Below, piece after piece: positions 46,008-54,624 of a stretch of 64,000 nt of DNA; positions within the stretch are counted from its first letter, which is position 1, and every line of letters starts with the position of its first letter. The stretch comes from Brevibacillus reuszeri. Its GTDB lineage: Bacteria; Bacillota; Bacilli; Brevibacillales; Brevibacillaceae. The stretch lies in contig NZ_LGIQ01000005.1 in NCBI RefSeq assembly GCF_001187725.1, positions 261,025 to 325,024 on the forward strand, in the 5' to 3' direction. The notes beneath the pieces are model-generated. The model saw only the letters and a program-made list of their open reading frames with translations. It had not been told where the DNA came from and ran no database searches. Both the position numbers and the translations under genes were made by a program.

Positions 46008-46190
46008 ATGAGCACCTCGAATCGGACGTTGAATCAGGAGATTTTACTGGAGATAATGCTTCAGGCCTATCAGCTGGGCGTGCAGAGGAAAGACGTAGAT
46101 GTAGATATGATGATTAACACATTAACATATGAATTGAAGCCCTACCTCGAAGGTCAGGTACAACAGGGCAGGACGGAGGCAACAGGATGA
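46008..46190 (+). CDS. Small hypothetical protein in the polysaccharide operon
   Basis: A 60-residue acidic, mostly helical protein (EILLEIMLQAYQLGVQRKDV; DMMINTLTYELKPYLEGQ) with a strong AAAAGGAGGCACGATCAA before the ATG. The stop overlaps the start of the GlmU-like gene (ATGA), which supports real, coupled translation. I do not recognise the family. A regulatory subunit or small partner of one of the neighbouring enzymes is possible. Confidence 0.7.
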   Translation: MSTSNRTLNQEILLEIMLQAYQLGVQRKDVDVDMMINTLTYELKPYLEGQVQQGRTEATG

Positions 46191-47221
46191 ACATTCATGC
46201 AATCGTTTTGGCAGCTGGAAAAGGGACAAGAATGAACTCTAGCTTGTACAAGGTGATGCACCCGGTGTGCGGAAAACCAATGATTGAGCATGTGACCCTG
46301 CTTTTGGAAAGCCTGTCCTTACATAATCTCGTCGTGGTGATTGGTCATGGGGCAGAAGCAGTAAAGGAGCAGCTGGGAAATCGTGTACAGTATGCGTACC
46401 AACACGAGCAGCTGGGCACAGGACATGCGGTGTGGATGGCCAATCACCTTCTCGCCGATCAAGAGGGAGTCACGATTGTAATCAACGGAGACACCCCGCT
46501 TGTAAAAGCAGACACCTTGCGCAAGCTGCTTGAGCATCATCAAAGCAAGCAGGCAGCTGCGACTGTACTGACTTCAATCGTGGATGAACCAACAGGCTAT
46601 GGCAGAATCATTCGCGATGAAAACGGGGATGTCAGACGAATCGTGGAAGAGAAGGATGCCACGCTCGGTCAAAAAAAGGTGCGTGAGATCAGCACCGGAA
46701 TCTTTTGCTTTGATAACCAAAAGCTGTTCCAGACCTTGCCGCAGGTCACAAATGAAAATGCCCAAGGGGAGTATTACTTGCCGGATGTACTCGCACTGCT
46801 GCAAGAACAGGGCAATCTCATCGGTGCTTATGCAACGGATGATCCGACAGAGGGTACAGGTGTCAACGATCGTGTGCAGCTGGCTCATCTGGAGCTGCTT
46901 TTGCGCAAACGAATCAATGAGCGCCATATGCGAAACGGCGTAACGATGGTGGACCCGGCAACGACCTATATCGATTCCGATGTGGAAATTGGGCGAGATA
47001 CCGTCATCTATCCTGGGACCGTATTGCGCGGGAATTCCCAGATTGGGGAAGGCTGCCAGATTGGTCCTCATGTACAGGTAATCGATACAAAGGTCGATGA
47101 TTTCACGAGAATTCCTCCGTTTACTGCTGTCGGAGATGTGAAAAAGGGCAACAAGTTACGGGCTGTAGGAGGCGCAGCTGGTCGGGAAGAGATTTTGGTA
47201 ACGGCGGATGCGCGTCGTTAA
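46187..47221 (+). CDS. Short GlmU-like UDP-GlcNAc pyrophosphorylase
   Basis: A 344-residue nucleotidyltransferase. The N-terminal GT-A domain is complete: LAAGKGTRMNSSLYKVMHPV, HEQLGTGHA, VINGDTPL, EKDAT and the metal-binding NDRVQLA-type end. The left-handed beta-helix has only a few hexapeptide turns (TYIDSDVEIGRDTVIYPGTV, GNSQIGEGCQIGPHVQV) and the protein lacks the C-terminal acetyltransferase part of ordinary GlmU (about 455 residues). It can therefore be expected to make UDP-GlcNAc from GlcNAc-1-phosphate but not to acetylate. It feeds the dehydrogenase and synthase of the cluster. Confidence 0.88.
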   Translation: MNIHAIVLAAGKGTRMNSSLYKVMHPVCGKPMIEHVTLLLESLSLHNLVVVIGHGAEAVKEQLGNRVQYAYQHEQLGTGHAVWMANHLLADQEGVTIVINGDTPLVKADTLRKLLEHHQSKQAAATVLTSIVDEPTGYGRIIRDENGDVRRIVEEKDATLGQKKVREISTGIFCFDNQKLFQTLPQVTNENAQGEYYLPDVLALLQEQGNLIGAYATDDPTEGTGVNDRVQLAHLELLLRKRINERHMRNGVTMVDPATTYIDSDVEIGRDTVIYPGTVLRGNSQIGEGCQIGPHVQVIDTKVDDFTRIPPFTAVGDVKKGNKLRAVGGAAGREEILVTADARR

Positions 47222-48125
47222 GCGTTATTCGTGGCTATGGATCGGGCTGTTATTACTCATAACAGCCTCGATCTCCATGCTGCTTTTGAACGCGAACAAT
47301 CGCCCTTCATTGACGACGGCTACATGGATTTGGAATGCCAAGCTGATCTCTTCGCAGACAGAGGAGATCGTCGCCTTTGCTCGGGATAACCAAATCAATT
47401 TGATCTATCTCCATATTGAGCCTACAGGTGTTTCGCCACAGGCATACCGAGCGTTCATCAAACAAGCGAGAGACGCAAACATCAAGGTCGAAGCGCTTGG
47501 TGGCGATCCGAATTGGGCCTATACTGCTAATCGCCAGAGCATTAGTGATCTCATTTCCTGGGTGAAGGCTTATAACCAAACGGCAAAGGCAGAGGAGCGT
47601 TTTTCGGGGATTCACGTCGATATTGAACCCTATTTGCTGCCAGAATGGAAAAAAGATCAGGCAAAGATTGTGAACCAATGGCTGAAAAACGTCGATTATC
47701 TCATCGCCGAAACCAAAAAGGATACCAAGCTTCAGGTGAGCGCAGATTTGCCCTTCTGGATTGATACCGTGAACGTTCCGGATGATACGGAAAAGGTCAG
47801 CAATTGGATGCTGCAAAGACTGGACAGCATCACGCTCATGGCTTATCGCAATCACGCGAAGGGACATAACGGTATTGTTGACATTGTCGAAAAGACAGTA
47901 GCGGCTGCAAATAGCGAGAACAAGGCAACGGTCATCGTCGGTGTCAATATTTTGGAATCTTCCGAAGGCAGCAATGTGAGCTTCCACGAAGAAGGTACAC
48001 ACGAGATGAAGCAGCAGCTGGTCATTTTGCAGGAGGAATTAGCAGGTAACCCTGCCTTCGCAGGAAGCGCCATCCATGATTACGAGAGCTGGAAGCATGC
48101 GACCCAACGAGAGGAGCAACTTTGA
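47208..48125 (+). CDS. Membrane-anchored D-x-E domain protein (possible polysaccharide hydrolase), one copy
   Basis: A 305-residue protein with an N-terminal membrane anchor or signal (LWIGLLLLITASISMLLL). The extracellular part has an alternating alpha/beta pattern like a TIM barrel: TWIWNAKLIS, NLIYLHIE, VEALGGDPNWAY, the highly conserved HVDIEPYLLPEW (136-147, Asp138 and Glu140), SADLPFWID and LMAYRNHA. The same domain occurs twice in the next gene. The D-x-E pair at the end of a strand resembles glycosidase or deacetylase active sites. The family is unknown to me; activity is inference. The start overlaps the GlmU-like gene end by 14 nt. Confidence 0.7.
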   Translation: MRVVKRYSWLWIGLLLLITASISMLLLNANNRPSLTTATWIWNAKLISSQTEEIVAFARDNQINLIYLHIEPTGVSPQAYRAFIKQARDANIKVEALGGDPNWAYTANRQSISDLISWVKAYNQTAKAEERFSGIHVDIEPYLLPEWKKDQAKIVNQWLKNVDYLIAETKKDTKLQVSADLPFWIDTVNVPDDTEKVSNWMLQRLDSITLMAYRNHAKGHNGIVDIVEKTVAAANSENKATVIVGVNILESSEGSNVSFHEEGTHEMKQQLVILQEELAGNPAFAGSAIHDYESWKHATQREEQL

Positions 48126-48128
48126 CGA

Positions 48129-49811
48129 ATGAAAGCCGCGCGCATCTACTTAAGTGTCCTCTGCCTATCGCTCGGCTTTCTTTTCGGATTTTCCCCTGCG
48201 GAAAAGAAGAGTAAAGCCACGTGGATCTGGCAGTCTGAAATCATTGGACAGGACAAGCAGCAGGTCCTTGAATTTTGCGAACAAAACGAAATCAATCTGA
48301 TTTACCTACGGATTGATATGAACAAGCCGAGCGACTATTATCGTTCGTTCATCCGTGAAGCGACAGCCCAAGGAATCGAGGTTCATGCGGTTGCCGGACA
48401 TCCGGCATGGGCTTTTGAAAGTAATCAGAAACGGATGATGAACATCGTAGCCTGGGTCAAAAAGTACAATCTGGAAAGTGAGAAGGACGAGCGAATTCGC
48501 GGGATTCAATTAGACATCGAGCCGTATTTGCTTCCACAGTGGGAAACGGAAAGAGAGCGTGTCATCCGGGAATGGCAAGCCAATGTTGAAGTATTTACGG
48601 AAGCTGTACGTGATGAGACGGGGCTGACGTCAAGTGTGGCTCTTGCCTTCTGGCTGGACGACATTCCTACGCCTGACGATCCTGACATGCCCTTATCCAA
48701 ATGGATGATTGATCAATTTGATACGATTTGTATCATGGCCTATCGTGATAAGCTTGAAGGCTCCAACGGTATCTTGGCCTTGATCGAGCAGGAGATGCAT
48801 CAGGCAGATGAGCTGGGAAAAAGAGTGCTCGTCGCGGTAAACATGAAAAAAGATGTGAATGACCATGTTTCCTTTGCGGAAGAAGGCGTCGTAGAAATGA
48901 ACCGCGTGCTGTCGCTTTTACCCGAGCATCTGGAGCAGCATCCTTCTTATAACGGCGTAGCGATTCATGATTACCGGTATTGGAGGGAGGCAGCAGCGAG
49001 CATGCCAGATGTACCAAGCGATCGTTACATGGGCACATACATATGGCGGGCAGAAACGATCCGTTCGGAAAAGGATGAGATTCTCTCGTTCGCCAAAGAA
49101 AATGATGTAAATCTGCTTTATGTTCGAATCGACATGGAACAGCCAATCACGATGTACCGAGAGTTTGTAAAGGAAGCAAAGGCAGCCGGAATCGAAGTAC
49201 ATGCGATGGGCGGGCATCCGATCTGGGCATTGACCGAGAGCAGGGGGAAAATCCTGAAGCTGGTAAACTGGGTGAAAGCCTATAATCAACAGGTTTCTCC
49301 ATCTGAGCAATTCCGTGGCGTGCATCTGGACATCGAACCTTATGTGATGCCGGTCTGGCGTGAAGACAAGGAAGCAGTACTGCGTCAGTGGATGGGAAAT
49401 ATCGAGGTGTTTGTGGAAGCGACGAAGGATGGAACGAACCTGGAGACGAGTGTCGATCTGGCTGCTTGGCTGGACAAGACACCTACTCCCGGACAGGAAG
49501 ACAAGCCGTTTTCACATTGGATGATTGAGCAACTGGATCATACGACACTCATGGCGTTCAGGGACCATGCTGCGGGAATCATCGGGTTGGTTGAGAATCA
49601 GATGAAGTTTGCCCAAACCATCAATAAAAAGCTGGTAGTTGCAGTTGAAACCAAGGAGAGCCATGAAGGGGATTTTGTTACTTTTTTTGAAGAAGGGCGA
49701 AGTGAAATGAATCGCCAGCTCCGATTGGTGGAACAAGCACTGGAGCGTTACTCCTCGTATACAGGACAAGCGATTCATGCCTATGAATATTGGAAAGATA
49801 GCAAAGAGTAG
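48129..49811 (+). CDS. Secreted protein with two tandem D-x-E barrel-like domains
   Basis: A 560-residue protein, starting 4 nt after the stop of the one-copy paralogue. A signal peptide (IYLSVLCLSLGFLFGFSPA) is followed by two copies of the same domain: residues ~28-285 with QLDIEPYLLPQW (127-138), and ~300-558 with HLDIEPYVMPVW. Both copies keep TWIW/TYIW starts, HAxxGHPxWA, the D-x-E motif, a Trp-Leu-Asp stretch (FWLDD; AWLDK), LMAFRDHA/IMAYRDK and the ending IHDYRYW/IHAYEYW. The conservation of the motif in all three copies suggests they are catalytic. Role in processing the cluster's polymer is inferred from context. Confidence 0.72.
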   Translation: MKAARIYLSVLCLSLGFLFGFSPAEKKSKATWIWQSEIIGQDKQQVLEFCEQNEINLIYLRIDMNKPSDYYRSFIREATAQGIEVHAVAGHPAWAFESNQKRMMNIVAWVKKYNLESEKDERIRGIQLDIEPYLLPQWETERERVIREWQANVEVFTEAVRDETGLTSSVALAFWLDDIPTPDDPDMPLSKWMIDQFDTICIMAYRDKLEGSNGILALIEQEMHQADELGKRVLVAVNMKKDVNDHVSFAEEGVVEMNRVLSLLPEHLEQHPSYNGVAIHDYRYWREAAASMPDVPSDRYMGTYIWRAETIRSEKDEILSFAKENDVNLLYVRIDMEQPITMYREFVKEAKAAGIEVHAMGGHPIWALTESRGKILKLVNWVKAYNQQVSPSEQFRGVHLDIEPYVMPVWREDKEAVLRQWMGNIEVFVEATKDGTNLETSVDLAAWLDKTPTPGQEDKPFSHWMIEQLDHTTLMAFRDHAAGIIGLVENQMKFAQTINKKLVVAVETKESHEGDFVTFFEEGRSEMNRQLRLVEQALERYSSYTGQAIHAYEYWKDSKE

Positions 49812-49889
49812 TGGCTGCTGGCAAATCCATGCCTTGCTAAGCTGTTGTACAATAGAAAAAACGAGTGCAGGAAATGAGGCGAACGAGTC

Positions 49890-50420
49890 ATGCGAGATGT
49901 GTCAAACCGCCATAGTGGACTTCCTCCACGCTCGCCAGAAATGTTGTACAACGTCATTCGCAAGTTTTACAGGGGTGCAGTCAGCCATTACGATTTGATC
50001 CAAGAGAAAAAGAGTGATGTTGTTGCAGCACGGGAGCGTAGCCTGACAACCAAGGATGATTCCGAGCTGCGACAGGCGCTGCACACACTCTTTTTAGAGT
50101 TTCATTTTTATGTAACCTGCTGGCTGCAAATCGAGCTGGCGCTATATCGGCTGGCAAAGCAGGACGCCGCTCAAGCGGTCGTGCTCGCCAAATTTCAGTC
50201 AATTCTGGAACGGCATGTAGCAGTTCGAGAGCAGCTGGATCAGACCGAAGCCTGCGTGAATCAGCAAGCTGTTGACGGTGAGGTCGCCTGGTCATGTGTG
50301 GAGCAGGATGCGTACTGGTTTGACGGGATTTCTTTTACGGTAGATCAAGCAAGCTTAAATAGTCTGCATCAGCTGTTCCAAGCAATTCAAACGGCAAAAA
50401 ATGAGCCCCCGCTCAAGTGA
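49890..50420 (+). CDS. Hypothetical protein
   Basis: A 176-residue soluble, largely helical protein (MLYNVIRKFYRGAVSHYDLI; TLFLEFHFYVTCWLQIELAL) ending in a short acidic region with FDGISFTVDQ. I do not recognise the family. GAGGCGAACGAGTC before the ATG gives a moderate ribosome site. It stands alone between the polysaccharide cluster and the repeat-protein gene and ends at a strong bidirectional terminator. Confidence 0.7.
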   Translation: MRDVSNRHSGLPPRSPEMLYNVIRKFYRGAVSHYDLIQEKKSDVVAARERSLTTKDDSELRQALHTLFLEFHFYVTCWLQIELALYRLAKQDAAQAVVLAKFQSILERHVAVREQLDQTEACVNQQAVDGEVAWSCVEQDAYWFDGISFTVDQASLNSLHQLFQAIQTAKNEPPLK

Positions 50421-50459
50421 AAAGCGTGACCGTCATGAATAAGACGGTCACGCTTTTTG
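50421..50459. terminator. Bidirectional terminator
   Basis: AAAGCGTGACCGTC pairs perfectly with GACGGTCACGCTTT around ATGAATAA, with T-rich and A-rich flanks. It separates the convergent hypothetical and repeat-protein genes. Confidence 0.95.
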
Positions 50460-50471
50460 TTAATCAAAAAC

Positions 50472-51263
50472 CTAGAAGGTTCCCGGGAAGATGGAGCCTG
50501 TTGTTTGTTGCCCCATTTGGCCTGGAGCATTTAACTGGCGAACTTCCTGAACGTTGGTACCGGCGAAATTAGGGGAGTACATAGACTGTGCTCCCATGCC
50601 GAGCTGGTTTTGGTATTGCTGCTGCTGAGCTTGTCCCTGATACCCGCTGCTCATGATAGAGGTAGGTGCATAGCCGCCTTGGTTCAAATGGCGCACCTCC
50701 TGAACATTGGTTCCAGCGAATCCAGGAGAGAAGATGCCTCCGCCAGCTGTGTTTCCAACTTGGTTTGTGTAACCGGTTTGTCCAGTGTAGTTTGTGTAAC
50801 CGCTGTTGTTACGAGCTTGTACTTCGTGCACATTGGTGCCGGCGAAGCCAGGGGAGAAGACAGAGCCTGCTTGTGCTCCGTAGCTGGTCTGCTGATAGGA
50901 CGGCTGTGCTTGCATATAACTGGTTTGGTTTTGCATGTAGCCCAGAGCCTGATTTTGGCCATAGCCGCCGTGTTGCTGCTGTTGTGCGGAATAACCAGCG
51001 TTTAGATGACGCACTTCTTGCGTATTTGTTCCTGCAAAGCCAGGAGAGAAAATGGACTGTGCACCGCCCATACCACCACCGTAGGACATGCCATATGTAG
51101 GAGCAGGAGTTCCTATAGACTGAGGGTGTCCACCGTGATTCCAATGCTGCACTTCATGTACGTTTGTACCCGCATAGCCTGGTTGGAACATGGCGCCTGC
51201 GCCCATTGCTCCTGAAATATGTGGTTGTTGGGATTGCATGATGTTGTTATTGTTGTAGGTCAT
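50472..51263 (-). CDS. Gln/Gly/Asn/Tyr-rich protein with five 17-residue repeats (probable spore-surface protein)
   Basis: A 263-residue low-complexity protein. Five copies of a 17-residue unit, consensus F-S-P-G-F-A-G-T-N-V-Q-E-V-R-H-L-N, lie at residues 26-42, 72-88, 136-152, 178-194 and 229-245. They are separated by Gln/Gly/Tyr/Met-rich linkers of 25-47 residues. There is no signal peptide or Cys. This composition is like coat proteins of bacilli, and the next genes are YheC/YheD-type coat-associated proteins, so a structural role on the spore is likely. The start is the ATG behind AGGAGGTGGTCTTTCTC. I know no named family for the repeat. Confidence 0.8.
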   Translation of the reverse strand: MTYNNNNIMQSQQPHISGAMGAGAMFQPGYAGTNVHEVQHWNHGGHPQSIGTPAPTYGMSYGGGMGGAQSIFSPGFAGTNTQEVRHLNAGYSAQQQQHGGYGQNQALGYMQNQTSYMQAQPSYQQTSYGAQAGSVFSPGFAGTNVHEVQARNNSGYTNYTGQTGYTNQVGNTAGGGIFSPGFAGTNVQEVRHLNQGGYAPTSIMSSGYQGQAQQQQYQNQLGMGAQSMYSPNFAGTNVQEVRQLNAPGQMGQQTTGSIFPGTF

Positions 51264-51381
51264 GAGAAAGACCACCTCCTGACTTGTATGATTTCCAAGG
51301 AAGGTCAGGTAATGCATGGATGGACGAATCAAGAGAATTCAAATTTAAAAGAAAACAAAACGGTCATGACTATTATTTACA

Positions 51382-51415
51382 GAAAAGAACATGCCGGTTC
51401 TCTATCCGGCATGTT
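51382..51415 (-). terminator. Terminator overlapping the GNAT gene stop
   Basis: On the minus strand AACATGCCGG pairs with CCGGCATGTT around ATAGAGAA, followed by CTTTTCT. The TAG stop of the acetyltransferase lies in the loop. Confidence 0.88.
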
Positions 51416-51884
51416 CCTGTAAATCATTTGGGTTCCAAAGACCGTAAGCGAGCCACAAGGTGGGTTTGCCCGTCGGACCGATGCTTGCTTTGACTGGCTC
51501 AAATCCCATCCCTCGAAACAAAGTGAGGCTCGCCTCGTTGTCGAGGGCTACACGAACATATAGCTTCGGTAGGCTTTGGCAAACATGAGCAGTCAAGGCT
51601 TTGCCAATCCCCCGATTTCGATAACGTTTATCGACCACGAGAAAAGAATGCCCGAGACCGCATCTGGAAACGGCAAACAAACCGACTACCCGCTTTCCGT
51701 TCATGGCGAGAGCCACACTGGTATCATTTTTGGAAAGCATTTTGGGGCTAAGGCGAGTTAACCATTCAATAGCGTGCTTTGTTATTCGCCGATCCCCCTC
51801 TTGACGGGCAAATCGGACCAGCGTGGCCTGGGATTCCGCTAACACTTGCGGTGGCAGGATCACGTATTTCAGCTTCATTTTCAC
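51402..51884 (-). CDS. GNAT-family N-acetyltransferase
   Basis: A 160-residue acyltransferase with the acetyl-CoA pyrophosphate loop in RYRNRGIGKAL and the FRGMGFEPV motif that ends the GNAT fold. Ser/Arg-rich N-terminal helices precede it. Such proteins acetylate amines on small molecules, proteins or antibiotics; the substrate is unknown. It starts directly at the stop of the YheC/YheD-type gene upstream (51885), so it is probably the last gene of that minus-strand operon. Confidence 0.87.
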   Translation of the reverse strand: MKMKLKYVILPPQVLAESQATLVRFARQEGDRRITKHAIEWLTRLSPKMLSKNDTSVALAMNGKRVVGLFAVSRCGLGHSFLVVDKRYRNRGIGKALTAHVCQSLPKLYVRVALDNEASLTLFRGMGFEPVKASIGPTGKPTLWLAYGLWNPNDLQEHAG

Positions 51885-53195
51885 TTACCCCGCTTGAACC
51901 CCTCGCCCGTTTTGCAGGCGAGATACGTACTGTGCATAGTGGATCAGATTGGATAAGGATAAGCGGCGAATTGAGGGTTCGTCGAATTTTTCAGGCTTTG
52001 CGTTGGCTTCAAAAAACCAGAGCTTTCCATCATCGGTCAGCCCCAAATCCATAGACATTTCCGCCAAATTCTCAATTTCATGATTTAAGGCTTGCGCGAT
52101 GGACAGGGCGGTTTGATGAATCATCGATTCCATTTTTTCCGGATCGGATTTGAAGACGGCGTGCAGAACGGCAGATAAGGAATGGATCGAACCGCCACGA
52201 GGTACATGCGTAGTAATGCTTTGAGAGCCGGCCCGCCTGATGCCGACACCGGTCACGCCCCATTCGCCATCACCGTTTTTCTGTATGAGGACGCGGACAT
52301 CAAAAGGCTTTCCACGATAGTGCGCCCGCTTTATTCCTTGTTGCATGATGTACTTTTGCTGACGTACATGGCTTTTGACATGCTTCCAGACTTGATCGAG
52401 GTTTGCAAAGCGACGGGTGACCGCTTTTTGTTCCTTCAATCGCTGGAGGCGCCAGGCATCATTTTTATATTCAATGCGCATGATTCCTTCTCCAGCCTTC
52501 CCGCGAACTGGCTTCAAATAGACAAATTGGTGCTCTGTACAGAAGCTGCGAAATCGCGGCAAGGTATCCAATTTTTGCGTGTCAGGCAGAAACTCTTTGA
52601 CCGTTGTGCTGTTCTCTAGCATCGCAAAGAGCTCCTGTTTATCAAAAAAGCAGCTGTTGAACAAGGTTACATTCGGCATTTCCGCCATCTTGGCAAGCGC
52701 TTTGCGCACTTCTGGTCGCTGCTCTGCTTTTCGGGTAGGGATGCGATTGTACACCACATGCGGGAACGGCAGTATCGCTTCCTGCCACAGATTTTGCCGC
52801 GTGTTGTACAAATAGCCGCGAACCTTCTTTTTTTCCCAGTTGATGCCTTGCGGGGTAAAGACGTACACGAGCGCTCCCCATTTTGTTCCTGACTGTGAGA
52901 TATCCTTGAAATTTTCGCGATTTCCCAAAAATGCTGCTCTGTCGCCTACCGTCAGAATTCCGATTAATGGACCAAGCCTCAGGGAGTTGTTCGCCATCTT
53001 CCAATTAATCCGTGTGCGTATGCGGCCGGGTTGCTGACTGGGCAGACCCGCATGCAGCCGTTTCTGATGAGAGAACGGACCAAGACTGGCAACCAGAGGT
53101 TTTGGAATGCGTTTCGCCAGAGTTTGCCGTGGTAGCTGAATGAACCATTTGCCGCTAGGGAGGATCGTCAGCCACCCGGAACGCTGCTTTAGCAT
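51885..53195 (-). CDS. YheC/YheD-family ATP-grasp protein, paralogue 4
   Basis: A 436-residue endospore coat-associated family protein. An N-terminal beta-rich domain (LTILPSGKWFIQLPRQ; LRLGPLIGILTVGDRA) is followed by the conserved NRIPTRKAEQRPEV segment and an ATP-grasp core: FVYLKPVRGKAGEGIMRIEY for ATP binding, RGKPFDVRVLIQKN, and near the C-terminus MDLGLTDDGKLWFFEANAKP with the metal-binding Asp/Glu/Asn. ATP-grasp enzymes join carboxylates to amines or thiols; the reaction of YheC/YheD is not known. Start ATG behind AAGGAGGAACACCC. It is the fourth and last of the array. Confidence 0.9.
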   Translation of the reverse strand: MLKQRSGWLTILPSGKWFIQLPRQTLAKRIPKPLVASLGPFSHQKRLHAGLPSQQPGRIRTRINWKMANNSLRLGPLIGILTVGDRAAFLGNRENFKDISQSGTKWGALVYVFTPQGINWEKKKVRGYLYNTRQNLWQEAILPFPHVVYNRIPTRKAEQRPEVRKALAKMAEMPNVTLFNSCFFDKQELFAMLENSTTVKEFLPDTQKLDTLPRFRSFCTEHQFVYLKPVRGKAGEGIMRIEYKNDAWRLQRLKEQKAVTRRFANLDQVWKHVKSHVRQQKYIMQQGIKRAHYRGKPFDVRVLIQKNGDGEWGVTGVGIRRAGSQSITTHVPRGGSIHSLSAVLHAVFKSDPEKMESMIHQTALSIAQALNHEIENLAEMSMDLGLTDDGKLWFFEANAKPEKFDEPSIRRLSLSNLIHYAQYVSRLQNGRGVQAG

Positions 53196-53245
53196 GGGTG
53201 TTCCTCCTTCCTGAAAAACGGTGCTCTTCATGTCGCGTTTCGGCC

Positions 53246-54622
53246 TTAGAAGTTGGCAAGATAGCAGCTGTAATCGACTAACAGCTTACGGGATTCCTGG
53301 TCGGCCTGCTTTAGCCGTGCATGCTTGAAGATCGAGCGTCCCGGTTTGGAGTTTGCCTCAAACATCCAGACGTGACCATGCGTATCGATCCCCATATCCA
53401 GTCCCAGTTCTCCGAGGTCAACACCTTTAGCCAGCTCAATCGCTGTAGCGAGTCTTATGGAGGCTTCTGAGACGCGCTCTGTCATCATCGCTTTTTGCTT
53501 GCCAAACAGATGGTTGAGCAGCTCATCACCAGGGATGACTGTACCACCGGTGCGAACATGTGTCGTGACACTGCCTGAGCCGGCTACCTTTGCGGCAGTG
53601 CAGGAGACGACCCACTCATTTTGCTGGTTTTTATGAAGATGAACACGGAAATCAAACGGGCGTCCGTGGAAGGTCATCAAAGGAATCCCTTGCTGTGCCA
53701 AATAAGCGCTTACGCGTCGACTGCGGAATACATGCTGATACAGGCTGGACAGCTTGGCGAAATGCCGTTTTACATTCCCGCTGCCATTGTGGTAAGAGGC
53801 GTCGTAGCCTCCACTGTTTTGCTTCACGACTTTGACGATCCCATAGCCCAGACTGCCGTTTTTCGGCTTCAAATACACAATCGGATATTTACGTAGCAGG
53901 TTGCGGACTGTCACGAGGGAAGGAGATGTATACGTTTCAGGAATATGCTCATTCACTTCAGGGTTTGGATAGAGCAGCTGATGAACACCCCATTTGTTAA
54001 AGAAGCCCTGGTTAAACATCGGGGTATCAGGGTAGCTGGCCAGCTTGTATTTAAACTCCTGTACAGCTTCATGCTTTTCAGCAGAGCGCGATGGAATTCG
54101 GTCGTAAATAACATCTGGCATGGCGGTTAGCATCTTTTTCCAAAGATAGCCGCCATTCTTGCCTTTTCGTAAAAACCAGGCGCTTACCTGGTTGTTTTTC
54201 CAGTCCACATCGTGAGGAGAGAAGATGTAGTAAAAAACTCCTTTTCCTTCCTGGGCCTGGAGCAGCTTGTGGAAAAATGAGGTGCGCGGGCCGATTGGCT
54301 GCTTGGGATCTCTGCGTATTCCTGTAGTGACGATTCCGATTGCGGGACCGATGCGCAGCGAATTTCCCTCCTGCTTGAGGTTGAGCAGTCCACCGTGCGG
54401 GATGCTCAATTCATTTTGAAGCAGCGTGGTCATTTTGACGACATTGCTTTCAGGGCTTCGTTTATCTTGTAGTACGGTTGCGACGACTTCTTTTTTTCCC
54501 AGCATGATCGTTATTTTTTGCCGATGTCGAAGCTGCAGCTTTTGGAAGAGATTGTTCGGCAGGATGATCCCACATATGCTGGGGTGTGAAAGAAAACGGA
54601 GCCGCACTCTAGTCGTTTCCAT
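53246..54622 (-). CDS. YheC/YheD-family ATP-grasp protein, paralogue 3
   Basis: A 458-residue paralogue. The N-terminal domain (RLRFLSHPSICGIILPNNLF; IMLGKKEVVATVLQ) and GIVTTGIRRDPKQ are followed by VIYDRIPSRSAEKHEAV, the ATP-binding IVYLKPKNGSLGYGIVKVVK, RPFDFRVHLHKNQQNEW and the catalytic strand LDMGIDTHGHVWMFEANSKP. AGGAGGTTACTAAGC precedes the ATG. It is separated from the next family member upstream by 2 nt, so the array is one transcription unit. It is as long as Bacillus subtilis YheD. Confidence 0.9.
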   Translation of the reverse strand: METTRVRLRFLSHPSICGIILPNNLFQKLQLRHRQKITIMLGKKEVVATVLQDKRSPESNVVKMTTLLQNELSIPHGGLLNLKQEGNSLRIGPAIGIVTTGIRRDPKQPIGPRTSFFHKLLQAQEGKGVFYYIFSPHDVDWKNNQVSAWFLRKGKNGGYLWKKMLTAMPDVIYDRIPSRSAEKHEAVQEFKYKLASYPDTPMFNQGFFNKWGVHQLLYPNPEVNEHIPETYTSPSLVTVRNLLRKYPIVYLKPKNGSLGYGIVKVVKQNSGGYDASYHNGSGNVKRHFAKLSSLYQHVFRSRRVSAYLAQQGIPLMTFHGRPFDFRVHLHKNQQNEWVVSCTAAKVAGSGSVTTHVRTGGTVIPGDELLNHLFGKQKAMMTERVSEASIRLATAIELAKGVDLGELGLDMGIDTHGHVWMFEANSKPGRSIFKHARLKQADQESRKLLVDYSCYLANF

Positions 54623-54624
54623 GC

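Noticed and set aside
50472..51263. Regular repeats as a possible CRISPR array
   Set aside because: The repeats are in frame in a gene with a strong ribosome site, are 51 nt long with variable spacing, and vary at the DNA level.
51282..51310. Sporulation-type -10 CATACAAG upstream of the repeat-protein gene
   Set aside because: The start it implies would fall inside the ribosome-binding site, so it cannot serve this gene.
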